A stretch of DNA of 64,000 nt from Aphrophora alni (Eukaryota > Arthropoda > Insecta > Hemiptera > Aphrophoridae), in assembly GCA_963513935.1 (NCBI GenBank), contig OY740773.1:102967291-103031290 (forward strand), read 5' to 3'. The translations under genes and the position numbers were made by a program. Below the pieces are notes generated by a model. That model saw nothing but the letters and a program-made list of their open reading frames with translations. It searched no databases and was not told the origin of the DNA. Shown here piece by piece: positions 44,101 through 58,000 of the stretch; position 1 is the stretch's first letter; every line of letters begins with the position of its first letter.

Positions 44101-47100
44101 GACAGTAGTTTGCATGGCGTTTGTATAACTTGTCAGTCAGTCAGAAGAGTTCTTTTTGTGCTTGTGTAAGCAGTCACTAACTCATCACCGCCTGGTCACC
44201 GTTTTTTTTCCACACGCCCCCACGTCCAATTTTGGTATGATGTGACTTGCACTATGGTGTTTATTTTTCTTCTCCCTGTACTATTCGATTGGCTGCTGTA
44301 CATAATTTGAGTAAGGATATGAACTGAGTGACTATTGCTTTCATTTGATTGAGTGAATGAATCTGGATCACATTTTGCCTAAGACTTGAACATTTCTTCA
44401 CTAGAACTATTGACATGAGTAGGATGTCTTTTGGGAATGATTCATTAGTGAAGTCCAGATAAAATTGTGGTAGAGATTCAGTGACCCAATATATATGTTG
44501 AAACTATTCTTATTATAAGCCATCAACAAGCAGATCACCTGAGAATATTGAACAAGTACAAGTTACAATTAGCAACTGAGAGTATGAGAATTAGATTTTT
44601 ATATGGCATGAAATCTATTACATCTAGTGCCATATTTTTTAACAATGACTCACCAAGGTGTGCCAGTACCACCTCCCCCTACAGCCAAGATTTGACTCCC
44701 ATGTGAATACAGCTTCTAGCTTTTTCCAAAGCTAAAATCTTGTTTCAAAGGGAATAAATTTCAAACTAATTAATTCAAACACAATTAAGATGAACATATT
44801 TCTCCGAATTGAAGGTATCTTTAAAAACAATATATTTTCACATAATTGCTATGCGAACTTCAACTTTTTCAGGATGTAAAGTATCCCTGTCATATCTATT
44901 TTAAAAATCTATGTACCCTGAAAGATGAAACCAATCGTCGGCGGAAGCAAACATCTTACACCTTCTTCTGCTATGAAGTATGTGATTGATCTATTCTTTC
45001 TGTGGGAAAAAATAATTTATAAAAAATTTCTTTTTTTACCTCAGTGTGACTTTTTTTTCTATGAAAATTTGTATAACAACTTTGATGAGCAAAGTTGTTC
45101 TTCTGACAAAACAGTACGCCTACTGCTTTTTGATGTATCTGCTACTGTGTCAGTGTTCTGAAATTTGTTTATACAATCCCACACAATGTCATGGTACGGA
45201 GTAAATCGTCTTAGCTTTCAGTGGTATGAACTAGTTTTAGGCTTGAATTCTTTTCTTAGGTTATAGATTTAGTTTTAGTTTATAATGTGGTCCTAGGATA
45301 TGTTGGTGTTTTTCTTTTTAGTGTTCTAGGTTTTATACTTGATAACGCGTTGATTTATACTCTTGAAACGTTGTGTATTTGTTTTTATGTACACAAATGG
45401 TGGTAAATGTCTTAATAAACCATTTTAATAATATGAATTATTCATCATTATCAAATAACTTTAAAATAAGAATACCTCTTTGTCATTATTGTCCTCTCTA
45501 CTATCCTAGACAGTTTAATGGATTGTAATGTTCATATTCACTAATATGTTAGATATTTTGAAGAATGTATACTATTGATTGAGAATATTTTTGGGCTGGA
45601 GATAAATACAGTGACACTGTCAACCAAAGGTTCAACAAAATGGTTTAATTGGCCATCATTGTGTATTTAAAAACAAATACATGACGTTTCAAGGGTATAA
45701 ATCAACTCCTGTGCATAATGAAGGTGCACAATCAACAATTAAGATCTCATTACGTTACTGCGTAAGGATTTTTTGAAAGCATCCTATTATGATGAGTGAC
45801 ATTAATCAAATAAATTATAGTCATCTTTACAGGCATGTTAGCTTCCTGGAACTACTATGTTGGGTTTTGTTATTTTGTAGCATTGGTGTTGTTAACATAT
45901 ATGTTCGTGTTTGGTAAAATCAACTTGTCTGCATGATTATTGTGATTTACATGTAGCTCAGTAAATAATTTAAGTCATTTTGTAATTTTATCATTGTATT
46001 CAAATGAATCTTTTTTTTTTTTTAATTCTTTTAAATATTTCAATGAGTAAGGTTTTTACAATAAGTTACTGTATTTTATAATGATCTTCAGATGTGTTAA
46101 GTTTCAGATTATTCTATAGAAAATAGGTTTGCAAGTAATCAGCTTATGTAATCTAATTTTTAAAATGAATTTTAAACCAAGAACCGACCAATAAATCTAT
46201 TAAAATAGGTTTTGATAGTTTCATAAACGATATTTGATATTTTTTTTACACTTCCCTTTCTGTGAATTAGCAGCCATGATTTAGTTTTCTGAACTGTTTG
46301 TTGATATGTAGAATGTATCGGGAATTTTTGGTGTTTTATGAATTTCAAGTATGTTTCCAATGTAACCAAAATGGTCGCTTAAGTCACGGTTTAATTTAAG
46401 TCACATTGTATCATATGATATAGTGTGGTAATTTTCACGAGCATTAGAGAAAATAAAAACATAAATAAATAAAATATAATGTTAGTTTAATAGTCTCGAG
46501 AACAAACTAGGTTAAGAAAACCTAAATAGATGGATAAGTTTACTATCATGGTATTACCATATAAAAGGCTCTATGGCTTATGAAAAGTGAAGGAGGTAAG
46601 AAGAATGGTTTTAGTGATGAAATGTAGTGTGATGGCAGAAAATATAGTGATAGGTGGTATGGGCGAGATGAATTAAATAAAGAACGAATACAATACATGA
46701 ATTGTAGATATAAGAACAATGAAATTGTGTTTTTCTTATATAGTGTTGATTTATATAAATCGTATTTTCTATAAGGAAAAAATATAGTTATTTAGAATAT
46801 ATTTTAAAATTTTAAATATGTACCAAGAACGTGTGTAATAATATTAGAAATAGAAGTAATAAAATAAATTTTATCATATCATTTTTATTGCACAAAATAC
46901 ATTCAGAAAGAACTGGTGCAGAGTCATTTACATCACTATAACTAAATGATTAATACTAATAAATTATTAAATTCATTCTTCACATTTCAGAGAGGATTAT
47001 TAAAATATTCATCTGTACTATAATAAACTTTTTTTACAACTTGCTCCTTTATAACATTTTTAAAACAAGCAAGACTGCTTGAGTCTTATACATTTGTGGC

Positions 47101-48737
47101 AAACAGTTATACAATTTTACCCCCACAAACTATGGACTATTTTTGAACAGCTTTAGAGGATGACATGGAAAATCTTTAATTTCCATTAGCTCTAGTTTAG
47201 TATATATTTTTTATAATATATAATAGTATACTGAAAAAGCATTCAGATAATATGTTAGGATGTGGTCCTCTGGAAGTAATGAATTAATGTCAGACTCAGA
47301 AACAGTTGGAGTCTAGAGATGGGAGAGACCAGACGTTTTCACCAAATTGTTGTGAAATTTGGAATTTAGTAAAATGTTGAACAAATTAATAGAGTTAGAG
47401 TTATTTCTTATTAGAACAAAGTTGGAATATGGGAAAAGTCCCCATTAAAAGTAAATTTGGGAAGTGACAGGTTGAAAAGTGATTGTGAAAGAGTGCAAGC
47501 TAGCCTTGAAATAAAAACACTATTTGTTGAAGTGGGCATTTGGAGTTAAGTTATGTAAAATGAATCATTGACATTTGAGCATGAAAGGGTAGAGTCATTT
47601 TCTCTTGTATGTATAATTAAATAATAGAAATTTTAAATACAAGTTACCATCCTAAATAATTTTTACAATTTAACATAAGAAACCTCATTAATCATTTTAA
47701 GTAATAAGAAGTAATAGACTTTTGTAAAATTCCTTTTTCTTTATATGTTGGAATTATGTCTTTATTTTTGATTAATTGTATGTATGAATCTTTGATATAA
47801 ATCTATATGTTGCTTCACAGGAGTTTATCTTGTAACTATGATATGTTAATATGGATTTTTCAAAAGTTACATTTTTTGTCCTTAGTTTACTTTTCTATAG
47901 AACTTAGACCCTAAGAAAAATAAATAAAAATTGAATTTAAGTTTCAACTGCCTTCCAGATGATGGCGCCCAAGGAAATAAATAATGTAATAAAATATAAT
48001 AATTTTGAATTACAAGAATAAGAAACTATTTCAATGATTATTTTAGACAAAACATTTCTAACAATGTGATTTTGTTCGCATTGTAGGAATTCAAACAGTA
48101 ACATCACAACAGGTCTGTCTGTCAGAAGTAGTAATGAAGGTATTCAATACTCTTCTATTAACTCATCAGATTCTGCTTCGCATACACCTATGGAAACAGA
48201 TGAAGGTGTCAAAGTTGAAGCAGAAACCAGCAAAGGAAAAACCAACAAATCACAGTCTTCTTCAGATCTAGAGGTAATTATATTTAATGAAAATGTTAAA
48301 TTGTATCCGTTCATACTTAATGTAATCGCATTATTATGTTGGATTCCTAAGGCTCAGCTGTTTCCCGCGTCATTTTCCATTGAAGTCTATCATGGAAATC
48401 CTTTGCCGTCATCCTTAGCCTCTTGCTGCTATCACCTTAGTTATGTTATAATTCTATTTAATGTTAGGCCTTCCTCCCTCACCTCCTTTTTTATTGCTAT
48501 CCAATCCAGCACCTCAATCCAACTAATGTGTCTGAAACATCCTTTCCTTTCCTTGGAGACTGTATGCTCCAAGTTATTTAAGGACAAAATTTGTGGACAA
48601 AAGCTATGTCAACATTTTATATCAATTTAATGTAGTTATGTCAAAGGGATTTAGTGCCAATTGGAAGAAGAAGAAATGTAATTTTACTTAAGAGAGATTA
48701 TGTCGATATGGTGTTTAGAAACTTTATATTTTGTATT

Positions 48738-48787
<50 letters not shown>

Positions 48788-51700
48788 AATGTAAGCAGAA
48801 GCTGTTGAGAGAGTTCTACATTGGCCAATTATTTAACCCTTTGAACGTTTCACTACAATTGGCAAAATTTGAGAATACATTATTATGTGTTAATATAATA
48901 TATATTTGTTTTTCCTAAAGGTACATTATCAATTGCTCCGTAGGTTATGAAGGTACTAAAAAAATAAATAAAACTAATTTTGTATCATTGTTTTTATTTT
49001 TACAAAATATTTAATATAAAATGTTACAAATATTGAGTAAGTCAATCAAGAAATTAGCTATGTAACATCAGAAATAATAATAATTATAACATGAAACCTT
49101 GAAATAAAACTGAAAAACTAAATTAAAATATTGACTTTAATACTGCAAGCAGTAATTTTGTTTTGTATTGTAATCCTCAAAACAATCTTCTGAGTGGAAT
49201 GGAGGTTCCTTTATGCAGGCCTTCCACCCATAGGATGTCTCATGATGGAGCTCTCTCTTGACACAAATTCAGCATGCTTTTTTTTTTTCATCTTTTCTTG
49301 AGAAAATGTTGTCATTGTAATTATCATTATATGCATTTGTGTCGTGTTCATTATTTCTATAGTGATATAGTAATAGGTATAAAAAAGAGTTTTTGTTGTT
49401 GTTTCTAATGCCTTAATTTGTATCAAGCTATCATCGATCTTGCCTCCCAAGTACAGTCAAAGTAAGTAATTTCTCATTTGTATGTTTTTGTCCAATTTAT
49501 TGCAGATTGGTAGGTGATCCTTGTTCATTATGTTGCCAGGAAATTTACATAACATGCATATGTTTGATTTGTAGATAATTGATCTTTCTAAGCTGTTGAA
49601 CCGAGCATCATGTCCGGTGGTGAGATGAAAAATCCCCACTGCGGCTTGTCTTTAGAGTCCTTTCTTTTTATGATTCAAGCCTACAGAGTACCATCCATGC
49701 GCTGATGGTCCATGAACTGCTTAACAATGTTTTTTAACAGGTTAATTTTTCCATCTATTGTTATAAGCTGTTGTCGTTTCTGTATTGTGGGTGTTCTCTT
49801 CTTTGCCATTTCATTAGCAACTTCACATTACCTTGAATTCCTCTGTGTAAAGTTATCCATTGCATAACCACTTATCACAGAATTATCTTAGATATTCTGT
49901 ATCAGGGAGAATTTTGGTATTTCGTTGTTTGCTATGGTTTGTAAAACTGATTTTGAATTTATGAGTATGACATTGTTTTTATTTTTAAGCCAGGATCTTA
50001 TCAGCAGCTGCTTCAGAGCTTCATGGTTGCTGAGCCTAGTGCAAAGTAGTGGGGAAAATAGTTGCTGTAGATATCCGCCTTCTACCTCCTCCTTTAATAT
50101 GATCCATCTGTATATATTCTGGTCTATTTGTCCATCGGATACATCATTTTATTAGTGTCCAGTCTAATGTTTATCATTACCTCAGGAAAATCATTGGTTT
50201 AATTAACTGGTATAAGCGACTCTATATTTACATCAAATTCTATGAAGTCACTAACTTTGTTGGCGATTCAATTCTTTCACTGTCCTGCCTCTAAGTACAA
50301 CATCCTTAAAGGTTGTCTGTGTTTTTAAGTTTTGATGAGTTACAGGCTTTAGAATATCCATCAAGCATTTGTATTCTATCCCTTAGTATCTTAGTCTTCG
50401 TATAAGTGAGGATCGCTGTTATATTGTTTTTACAGCACCCATTTATCCTTAAGAAGTTTTTTAAAACACTTTTCCAGTTTCTGTATTATATCTGAATTTG
50501 TTGCAGCCAGAACTTCTCCTCCATACATCAAATTTTGTTTAATACCTAGGGTTCGTTCCATATAAAAAAGTATAAATCACTGAGCAGATTTTTAAATTGT
50601 TAAAAGTTAAACGAGATATTAAGAAGCCGTGAAACAGCAGTGATCAAGTAACTGTGCCTATTGTAAACAACTTCGTAGTCGACTGACTCACACTGCGGAA
50701 GTGAAAACTCCCATCAATGTAAGTAAGATTCCATGCTCATCTAGGCTACTACCCCTCTTATTTGTAAAACATATTGGAGGCATATACAAACAACAAAACT
50801 CATGTTTGTCTGCATTTTGTTGGTTTTTAATTTTGCTGCATTTCATAAACTAATTTTGGGAACAATGAAGCATAATATGTTTTGCATAATATCCTGTCAA
50901 TTTTGGTTAAAGAAGATAATGTATAAAACCACATCAGTAACTCAAAGAGTTAAATTTATAGGGAGGTTTTATCAAATTGAAATAATTAAATATAAAAACC
51001 AATTCACATTGAGGTAAATATATTATATTATGAAAAATAACAAAATATATAAGTTAAATTTTCCAAATTTCAAACGGACAAAATCGTGAGCAAAACTGGT
51101 ATTACATATAGTCAATTAAAGATATGAGTGATTGTAGAATATAAAGATATAATTAATTTTGGACTGATCCCTATAAAATTGCTATATGATGAGATACAAC
51201 TTCAGATAAAAATTTGGTTCAATTATTGTTTACTTAATCATGAAACTAATTGCTTTCGGAATTAATGTTACAGATTCCCTTCTCAGATGTTTCAACTACT
51301 TTCACTGTAAAGATATACTATGCTGATGAGTTTGCACGCTTGAGAGAAACTATATTTCCAGCTGGAGAAGAAGCCTATATTCGTTCTTTGAGCCGTTCAA
51401 TACAGTGGGCAGCCAGAGGTGGAAAATCTGGATCTAATTTTGCAAAAACAAAGGGTAAATATCTATAACAGAAATTAATTATACATATTTACTTGAATCA
51501 TTTATTCTATCTAAGAGAATAAAAATTTAATTTATTTAGCAAAAATATATTTTAACTACAATTTAATTATTTCTACTACATTAACTGATTTTAAAAATTT
51601 TTTTAGTGCCAAATTTAGATGTTATATACAACAACTTTTTATTTGTTGTTGGATATATATAATTGTTTTAGGTAATTTTTTTTTATTTGATGATTTGTAA

Positions 51701-54700
51701 TTATTTTAATGGAATATATTAAACCACATGGGGGAAAAACCTGATCAGTGGTAATTGCTAAAACAAAAATAAATTTTCACAACCTTCAGAAGTTGAATAT
51801 TATTTTTTTTAAGTTATATTTTTCAATTACATAGTAAAGAAAATTTTGAAACTAATTTTGCAATAATGCCTACCTTTTGATTTAAAATTATTAAATACTT
51901 TTATCATATTAGTACAAGAAAATTATAGCTCTATTATTTTACAGTACTCTATCGGTTATCAAAAGATGTCTAACGTGATCGGTTGTTACTAATTAGTTTT
52001 CTATTGTTCACGTTCTGATTTATAATTAGTTATGTAATGTTATTACTATTTGTTAAATATGAGTGATTAATGCAAGAATTTGTTATTGGATCTATGTAAT
52101 TTTTTATACATTCTTTAAATAAATATTAAATTTTGCCATTTTATTTAACTTTCCTTCCATAGTTAGGTTAAATTAACATTAATTCTTTTTTTCAAATTCT
52201 ATAAAAACATATTTAAATTTGTTATGAAATGTTATCAATATTTAACTATCCCAAATTTTGTTGTTGATTGCAAAAAGAACATGATTTACTCTCAACATCA
52301 GACTCTTTTGCTGTCTGCCCTGGCCAACTATCACCTTACACGCCATATAGTTACAAACCTACTTATACTTCATCTTCAGAATTGTCTACTGTTAATAGAC
52401 TATCTATTTAGCCTAAAGTCTACATTAAATTTAAAATGTTAATCAAACTTTTACCTCGCATACTCACTGGACCACTAAATACACAAAAAACACAATTTTA
52501 TTACAACAAACACTTTATTTATAACATGATGTTTCATACTCTTGCTCATCATCTTTAGTTCTTCTGAAAAAGGTATGTGTACATGTCACAACTGAAGATG
52601 ATGGGGAAACATCGTATTGTTCCAAATAAAGTGTTTTACTCCGTTTAGAGATGAAGTCTCCACAAGTATTACTCATTTCAAGTGAATACGTATTGATGTT
52701 TGTATTTTTGTTCCAGATGACAGATTTATCTTAAAAGAGATGTCTCGGACCGAGACTCATCCTTTCATGGAATCTGCTCCTCAGTATTTTGCTTACATGA
52801 ACAACTGTGTAGCTTCAAAATCTCCCACATTACTGGGTAAGATTGTCGGTGTATATCGGGTACGTAATAGCAACAATACTTCAAGATCTAACTTACTTGT
52901 TATGGAAAACTTATTTCATGGCAGGTCTGTGCGCAATAAGTTTGATCTCAAAGGTTCTGTGCGTAATAGATTAGTGAACCCAAATGAACAAGAGGGAGAG
53001 ATTGTATTATTAGATGAAAATCTTATAAACAGTAAGTATTTACTGAAGAGTCATTCATTTTATTTTTCTTAATTTGTTTTGAGATTGTGTATAATAAGTT
53101 TTTTTATAAGTTGTATATTTTAACCCTTAGCACGCGTATGATGGGATTTCACGTAACCCTCAACTTGACTGGTAACGCGTATGACGGGATATCTCGATTC
53201 AACACTATTTGACTTCTGCAGGTATTTTTAATTTGTTTAAAGTCCAATAGAGTGCAGGGAAATGTCCTATTGATGTAACGTGACAATCCCACTACAGTCT
53301 TTGTTCTCGATCACCTGTCGTTGGACTTTATTTGGTTGTTATAGCAACCAGGCGCCATTTTGTGTTCTGCCCCAGCACGTATAGCGTGATTTCTCGTTCT
53401 AGTAAGCTACGACTGTCAGTTGTGAAATGTTTTGTCTCAGCGTTATAACTGTTATAGCTGTTCATTGTTGATTGGTTTAGGCCGTATTATTTATCTTTTA
53501 GGTTATAGTATACATTTTTATTTTGTGTAAAATAGGCTAGTTATAAAAATGGCCAACCCTAACGACCATGGATTTGATCAATTTATCGATGAAATGATGA
53601 ATGCATCTTTTTCAACTACAGAATTCATTTTGAAATATAGACAGTTTCTATGGACACGGTATTATCGTCAAATATTGTTTGTGTGTTTATATGTATATTT
53701 AGTCTATATCAGTAATTTTTTTGATGTCCTGAATGTAGGTAATTATTATGAGCAGTAGGCTAAAAAGATATTTTTGATACGGTATGTTGATTTTTCTCAA
53801 AATATTTTTTTTTAGTAAAATGTATTTGTTTGATGAAATTCAGGTTATTTTGAATTAAATAGTAAGCCTACTTTTATATAAAAAAAATTAATATGATTTG
53901 TTTGTAAATATTTAAAAAAACTTTAATCTGTAAAAAAAATAAAAAAATAATTTTAAAGCCAATCTACATTTTTTTTTACCAAATATATCTGTAAGAACCC
54001 AAAATCAAATAGAACTTTAAACAATTACAATTTCCCCCCCCCCCTAATAGCACGTTATGAGTAAATAGCCTAAATTGTTATTCAGCATGCTAAGGGTTAA
54101 AACTACAATTCAGAGCATTATATGTATATTATTATACTATATAATGTGCATATTATCATAAGAAAACACATAAATCTTAGAGTTTACCAAAATATTTTAA
54201 AATTTACAATATTATCTGGTAAAAGTTCAAATTATTTAAACTTTGAGCTTTTATCAAGACATATTTTTTTTTAATTTGACATAATATTAGGTTTTATTTT
54301 ATTTAAATTTAAAAATATGTTGCTACTTTCAAAGATAAAGACTTAAATGGGCTTTATAAAGTGTCTTGTGTAATTCAAAATTGATTTTAAAACAGGATAA
54401 ACATGAAACAATTCAAATAATACATTTTAATTAAATTAAATAAAACTAATTATTACTTTTAACAGTACTCATCAGTAAAAGTCTACAATTACCAAAATCT
54501 CTTGGCAACAGTCCAAAGTTTAAATAGTTTACTAAATAATTCTGACTTTTAACACCTGATCTTAGGGGTTTTACTGTAACAGGTCATGATAATTACAGTA
54601 TTTCTAGGTGTGTTTACACTTCTTTGTGTTTAATTTCAGTGACATGTGATAATCCTCTATATATGCTGCCACATTCAAAGACAGTACTGATGCAAGCCAT

Positions 54701-54986
54701 TCATAATGATACAAAGTTCTTAGCTTCTCTCTCAGTCATGGATTACTCTTTACTTGTAGGACAGGATGAGAAAAATAAAGAACTTGTCGTTGGAATCATT
54801 GGTGAGTACCTGCATATTTTTCATAATTGAATTCTCCGAATTACTGTTTAAATTAATAATGGTATTTTTTTTTAAAATGTTCTACTATTATGCAGTCTGA
54901 AAATATTTTAGTAAATGGCATACTAGCCTCTGATAAATTTTCTGTAAACATTCAGCTTACGAAGCTGACACCACTAAGATTACTCC

Positions 54987-55023
<37 letters not shown>

Positions 55024-58000
55024 CCTTGTTATAAACTGATATGCATTTGGTTCAATTTTATATAAGGGGTTAAAACTTAATGATTCAAAATGTTAAATTT
55101 TAGAAAATGGGCAAAAAAAATCCTTGATCACATCCCAGAACTTACTTCTTACTTCTTGGTACATGCATCTAGCATCAAGTAATGCCAACCGCACGGTGTC
55201 TCTCGTATACCAAACAGGCCAATTTCCAGAAGGTGGAGTCAGTCAAAATTCGTCTGAGGTGCTATCTGGTTGTAGTCTTCTTTTTAATTCGTCTCTAGCC
55301 TCGGATTTGATGGAGCACTGAAGGAGGATGTGTTCTAAAGTTTCTTCTTCTTTCTTGCATTCCAGACACAGGGGTGACTCAGCAAGCTTGAAACGGAAGA
55401 GATACGACTGTGTGACAATATGTCCCATTCTGGCTCTCGAGGCCACATCCCAGAATAGGTGTATACTTCTCACTTGACTTTGCTTTTGCTGCAATTTTGA
55501 GTTACGACAGATCAGTCACTTCGGTAATAATACTAGCTTGGTAAAAAATGTATAAGCGTTAAAATCAATAAATTAATATAATTAAATACATACATAAAAG
55601 CTTCAAGCCGAGTATACAGATCAGTTTCAATATTGTTATCGAGGTAGAAGTTAACAAAAGTTTTAATGGAGAAGTGGTATATAACCAAGACAATGAAATA
55701 AACAGTTACAATTTTTAAAACTCAACTGTTTTTAAATGAACATTAAAAAACTGTGACAAGGAACAATGTTTATTCAACCCAAGACGAGATAATCTTCACT
55801 ACATTACAGAGAATAGGGCGGAGTTATAACCAGATTATTTTGCAAGAAAAACTTAGAAGCATTATTAACAAATTTGCTAACTTTGAATTAATCTTTTATG
55901 TTGAACATTAAGCTGAATTTATTTTCATCAAACTAAATACTAAAATATTAAATTTTGTTTTTAAAATATTAAGACTATTAAATGTGTGATTATAGAGTAA
56001 GAAGCCTTTTGAGACTTTAAACTCATTATAAATCAAAATAAGATTAATAGCAGGGCTTTCAACTTTAAATTATTATCACACATTTTAACTGTTATAAAAT
56101 TGGCACCTCAACATGAGGCTTCTTTTAAATAGAGCACACAAATTTCTTATTATAATATGGATATGCCAGCATATATTATACCAAACTTAAAATTTTAGTA
56201 TTTACACCTCTTTTATGCATCACCTCCCAACATAATGTTAAGCTGATTTTCATTCTGTTTCTAACTATACTACTTAGCAACACTCTTGTTTGGGTTTATC
56301 AATAAATTATAATCTAAAAAGAATTAACTTAATTTAATTCACATTTAAGAAAACGTTTTTTGTAGCCTATATTTGCCTTTCCAAGGACAATAACTTCATT
56401 AAATACTTATTTCTTGCTAAAATAGCCTGTGAACACATTTGATAAAATTATCATTTTATGCTTGAAACACTGTGAGACTTTATTGTAAAATAAGTACCAT
56501 TTCCAAATGTGACCGTTAGAGTGAATCAATTTTTTCAGCGAGCATGTGTGCTGATCTTCTTCATGTATTAACTGATTATTACCTGAGATGTCATTACGGG
56601 AGAAGCGGTTGTTGTTTATGGTTTATTTTATATGATAAAAATATTTAAGACAATTGAAAGACACATCAACTGTGAATACGAATAGTTAATTTGTTTTTTC
56701 ATTGCAAGAAATGTGAAACCAGCAAAGATACATCATCAGAATAAGTGAAGTGTATGATGAAAGTACAATAGGTGATCAAATGAATTAAGACAGCTCAACT
56801 AGTGTGAAAACTTATGTTGTGAAAATATATTGATCAGCAGCCCTTTGTTATTAACAATGATTTAGTGCAGTTCGTAAACAAAAAAAGACTTTATGAGAAC
56901 AGACGGTTGACATCACTTTCTTGTGGATTTCCACAAATGTTAAGAACTGTTCTCTATGAAATTGAGTCATATTATTTTAATTTTGCGTATGAAACAGATA
57001 TGTAGATTGTGATTTTTTTTTAACAATATCATCTCTGTTGTTGAGACTAGGTTGTCAAATCAATCCATGGAGAGATACCAGATCTCCAAAAAGCAGAAAT
57101 TCAAGCAAATAATTTCTATCTGAAAGATAATGTGCACCGTTTTTGAAACAGTAAAAGAGTTTCGCTTTTTGTTTCCTTGCATAGGAAACAACTATAAATG
57201 CTGCAACATTTTATTATAAGACATATAAGAGATCTTAATTGAAATTGTGTAGTGCAATCCAAAACAAAGGCGAGGATTTCTTAGGTGTTATGTTGTTTTA
57301 CAATAATACTCATTGTTGCCCAAATGCAAAAGCTCGTGTCACTTGACTGGGATCAAATAGAACATCTCTCCTCAGGTCAGACCTAGTGATTTAACTTTCA
57401 CTTGTTCTTGCATTTCAAACAGTTCCTTGTTGGGCGACGATTATTATGTCAAAAAAACTGTCTTTATATGAGGTATGATTTTGAAGAGGATGTTGAGAAA
57501 TTGGTTTTAGTCTATCAAAATCGTCTTAATACTGATGAAAATTGTTTGAAAAAATAATTTAAATTATGCCCTTTATTTTATTAGTAATAAAATTGTTTAA
57601 AAATAAATTGTCGTTAAGTTGTAATAGTCTAACAGCACTTACTTTCCAAACATGTCTTGTATATCCATAATAAATAGTATTATACCAAAAAGCATAAAAA
57701 ACCCTATCAAATAAACAGATTTTTCGTTTATAAAAACTCCAGCCTATAGATAAATTATTTAAATTCCTAAATATAAATGACATCTTGTGTAATGATAGGT
57801 ATTAAATTTTTAATGTTCATCAATATGATGTTAGTTAAGGTTACATTATTAATTTGAGAACAATTTTTTTGCCAATACTAGCATTTTCTTATACTTTTAT
57901 ATTTGTTAGTTTATTATGAATGGAGTCTACGAAATAAAATGTAAGTGTAAACATAGAGAGATTCAAATTACACTACTCATTTACTAAAAGAGGGCCATAT

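Noticed and set aside
48840..48860. TTAACCCTTTGAACG, possible start of another TTAA element
   Set aside because: No inverted partner with TTAA was found downstream.
49925..50155. 76-codon plus-strand open frame
   Set aside because: It is antisense to the RNase H part of the minus-strand LINE.
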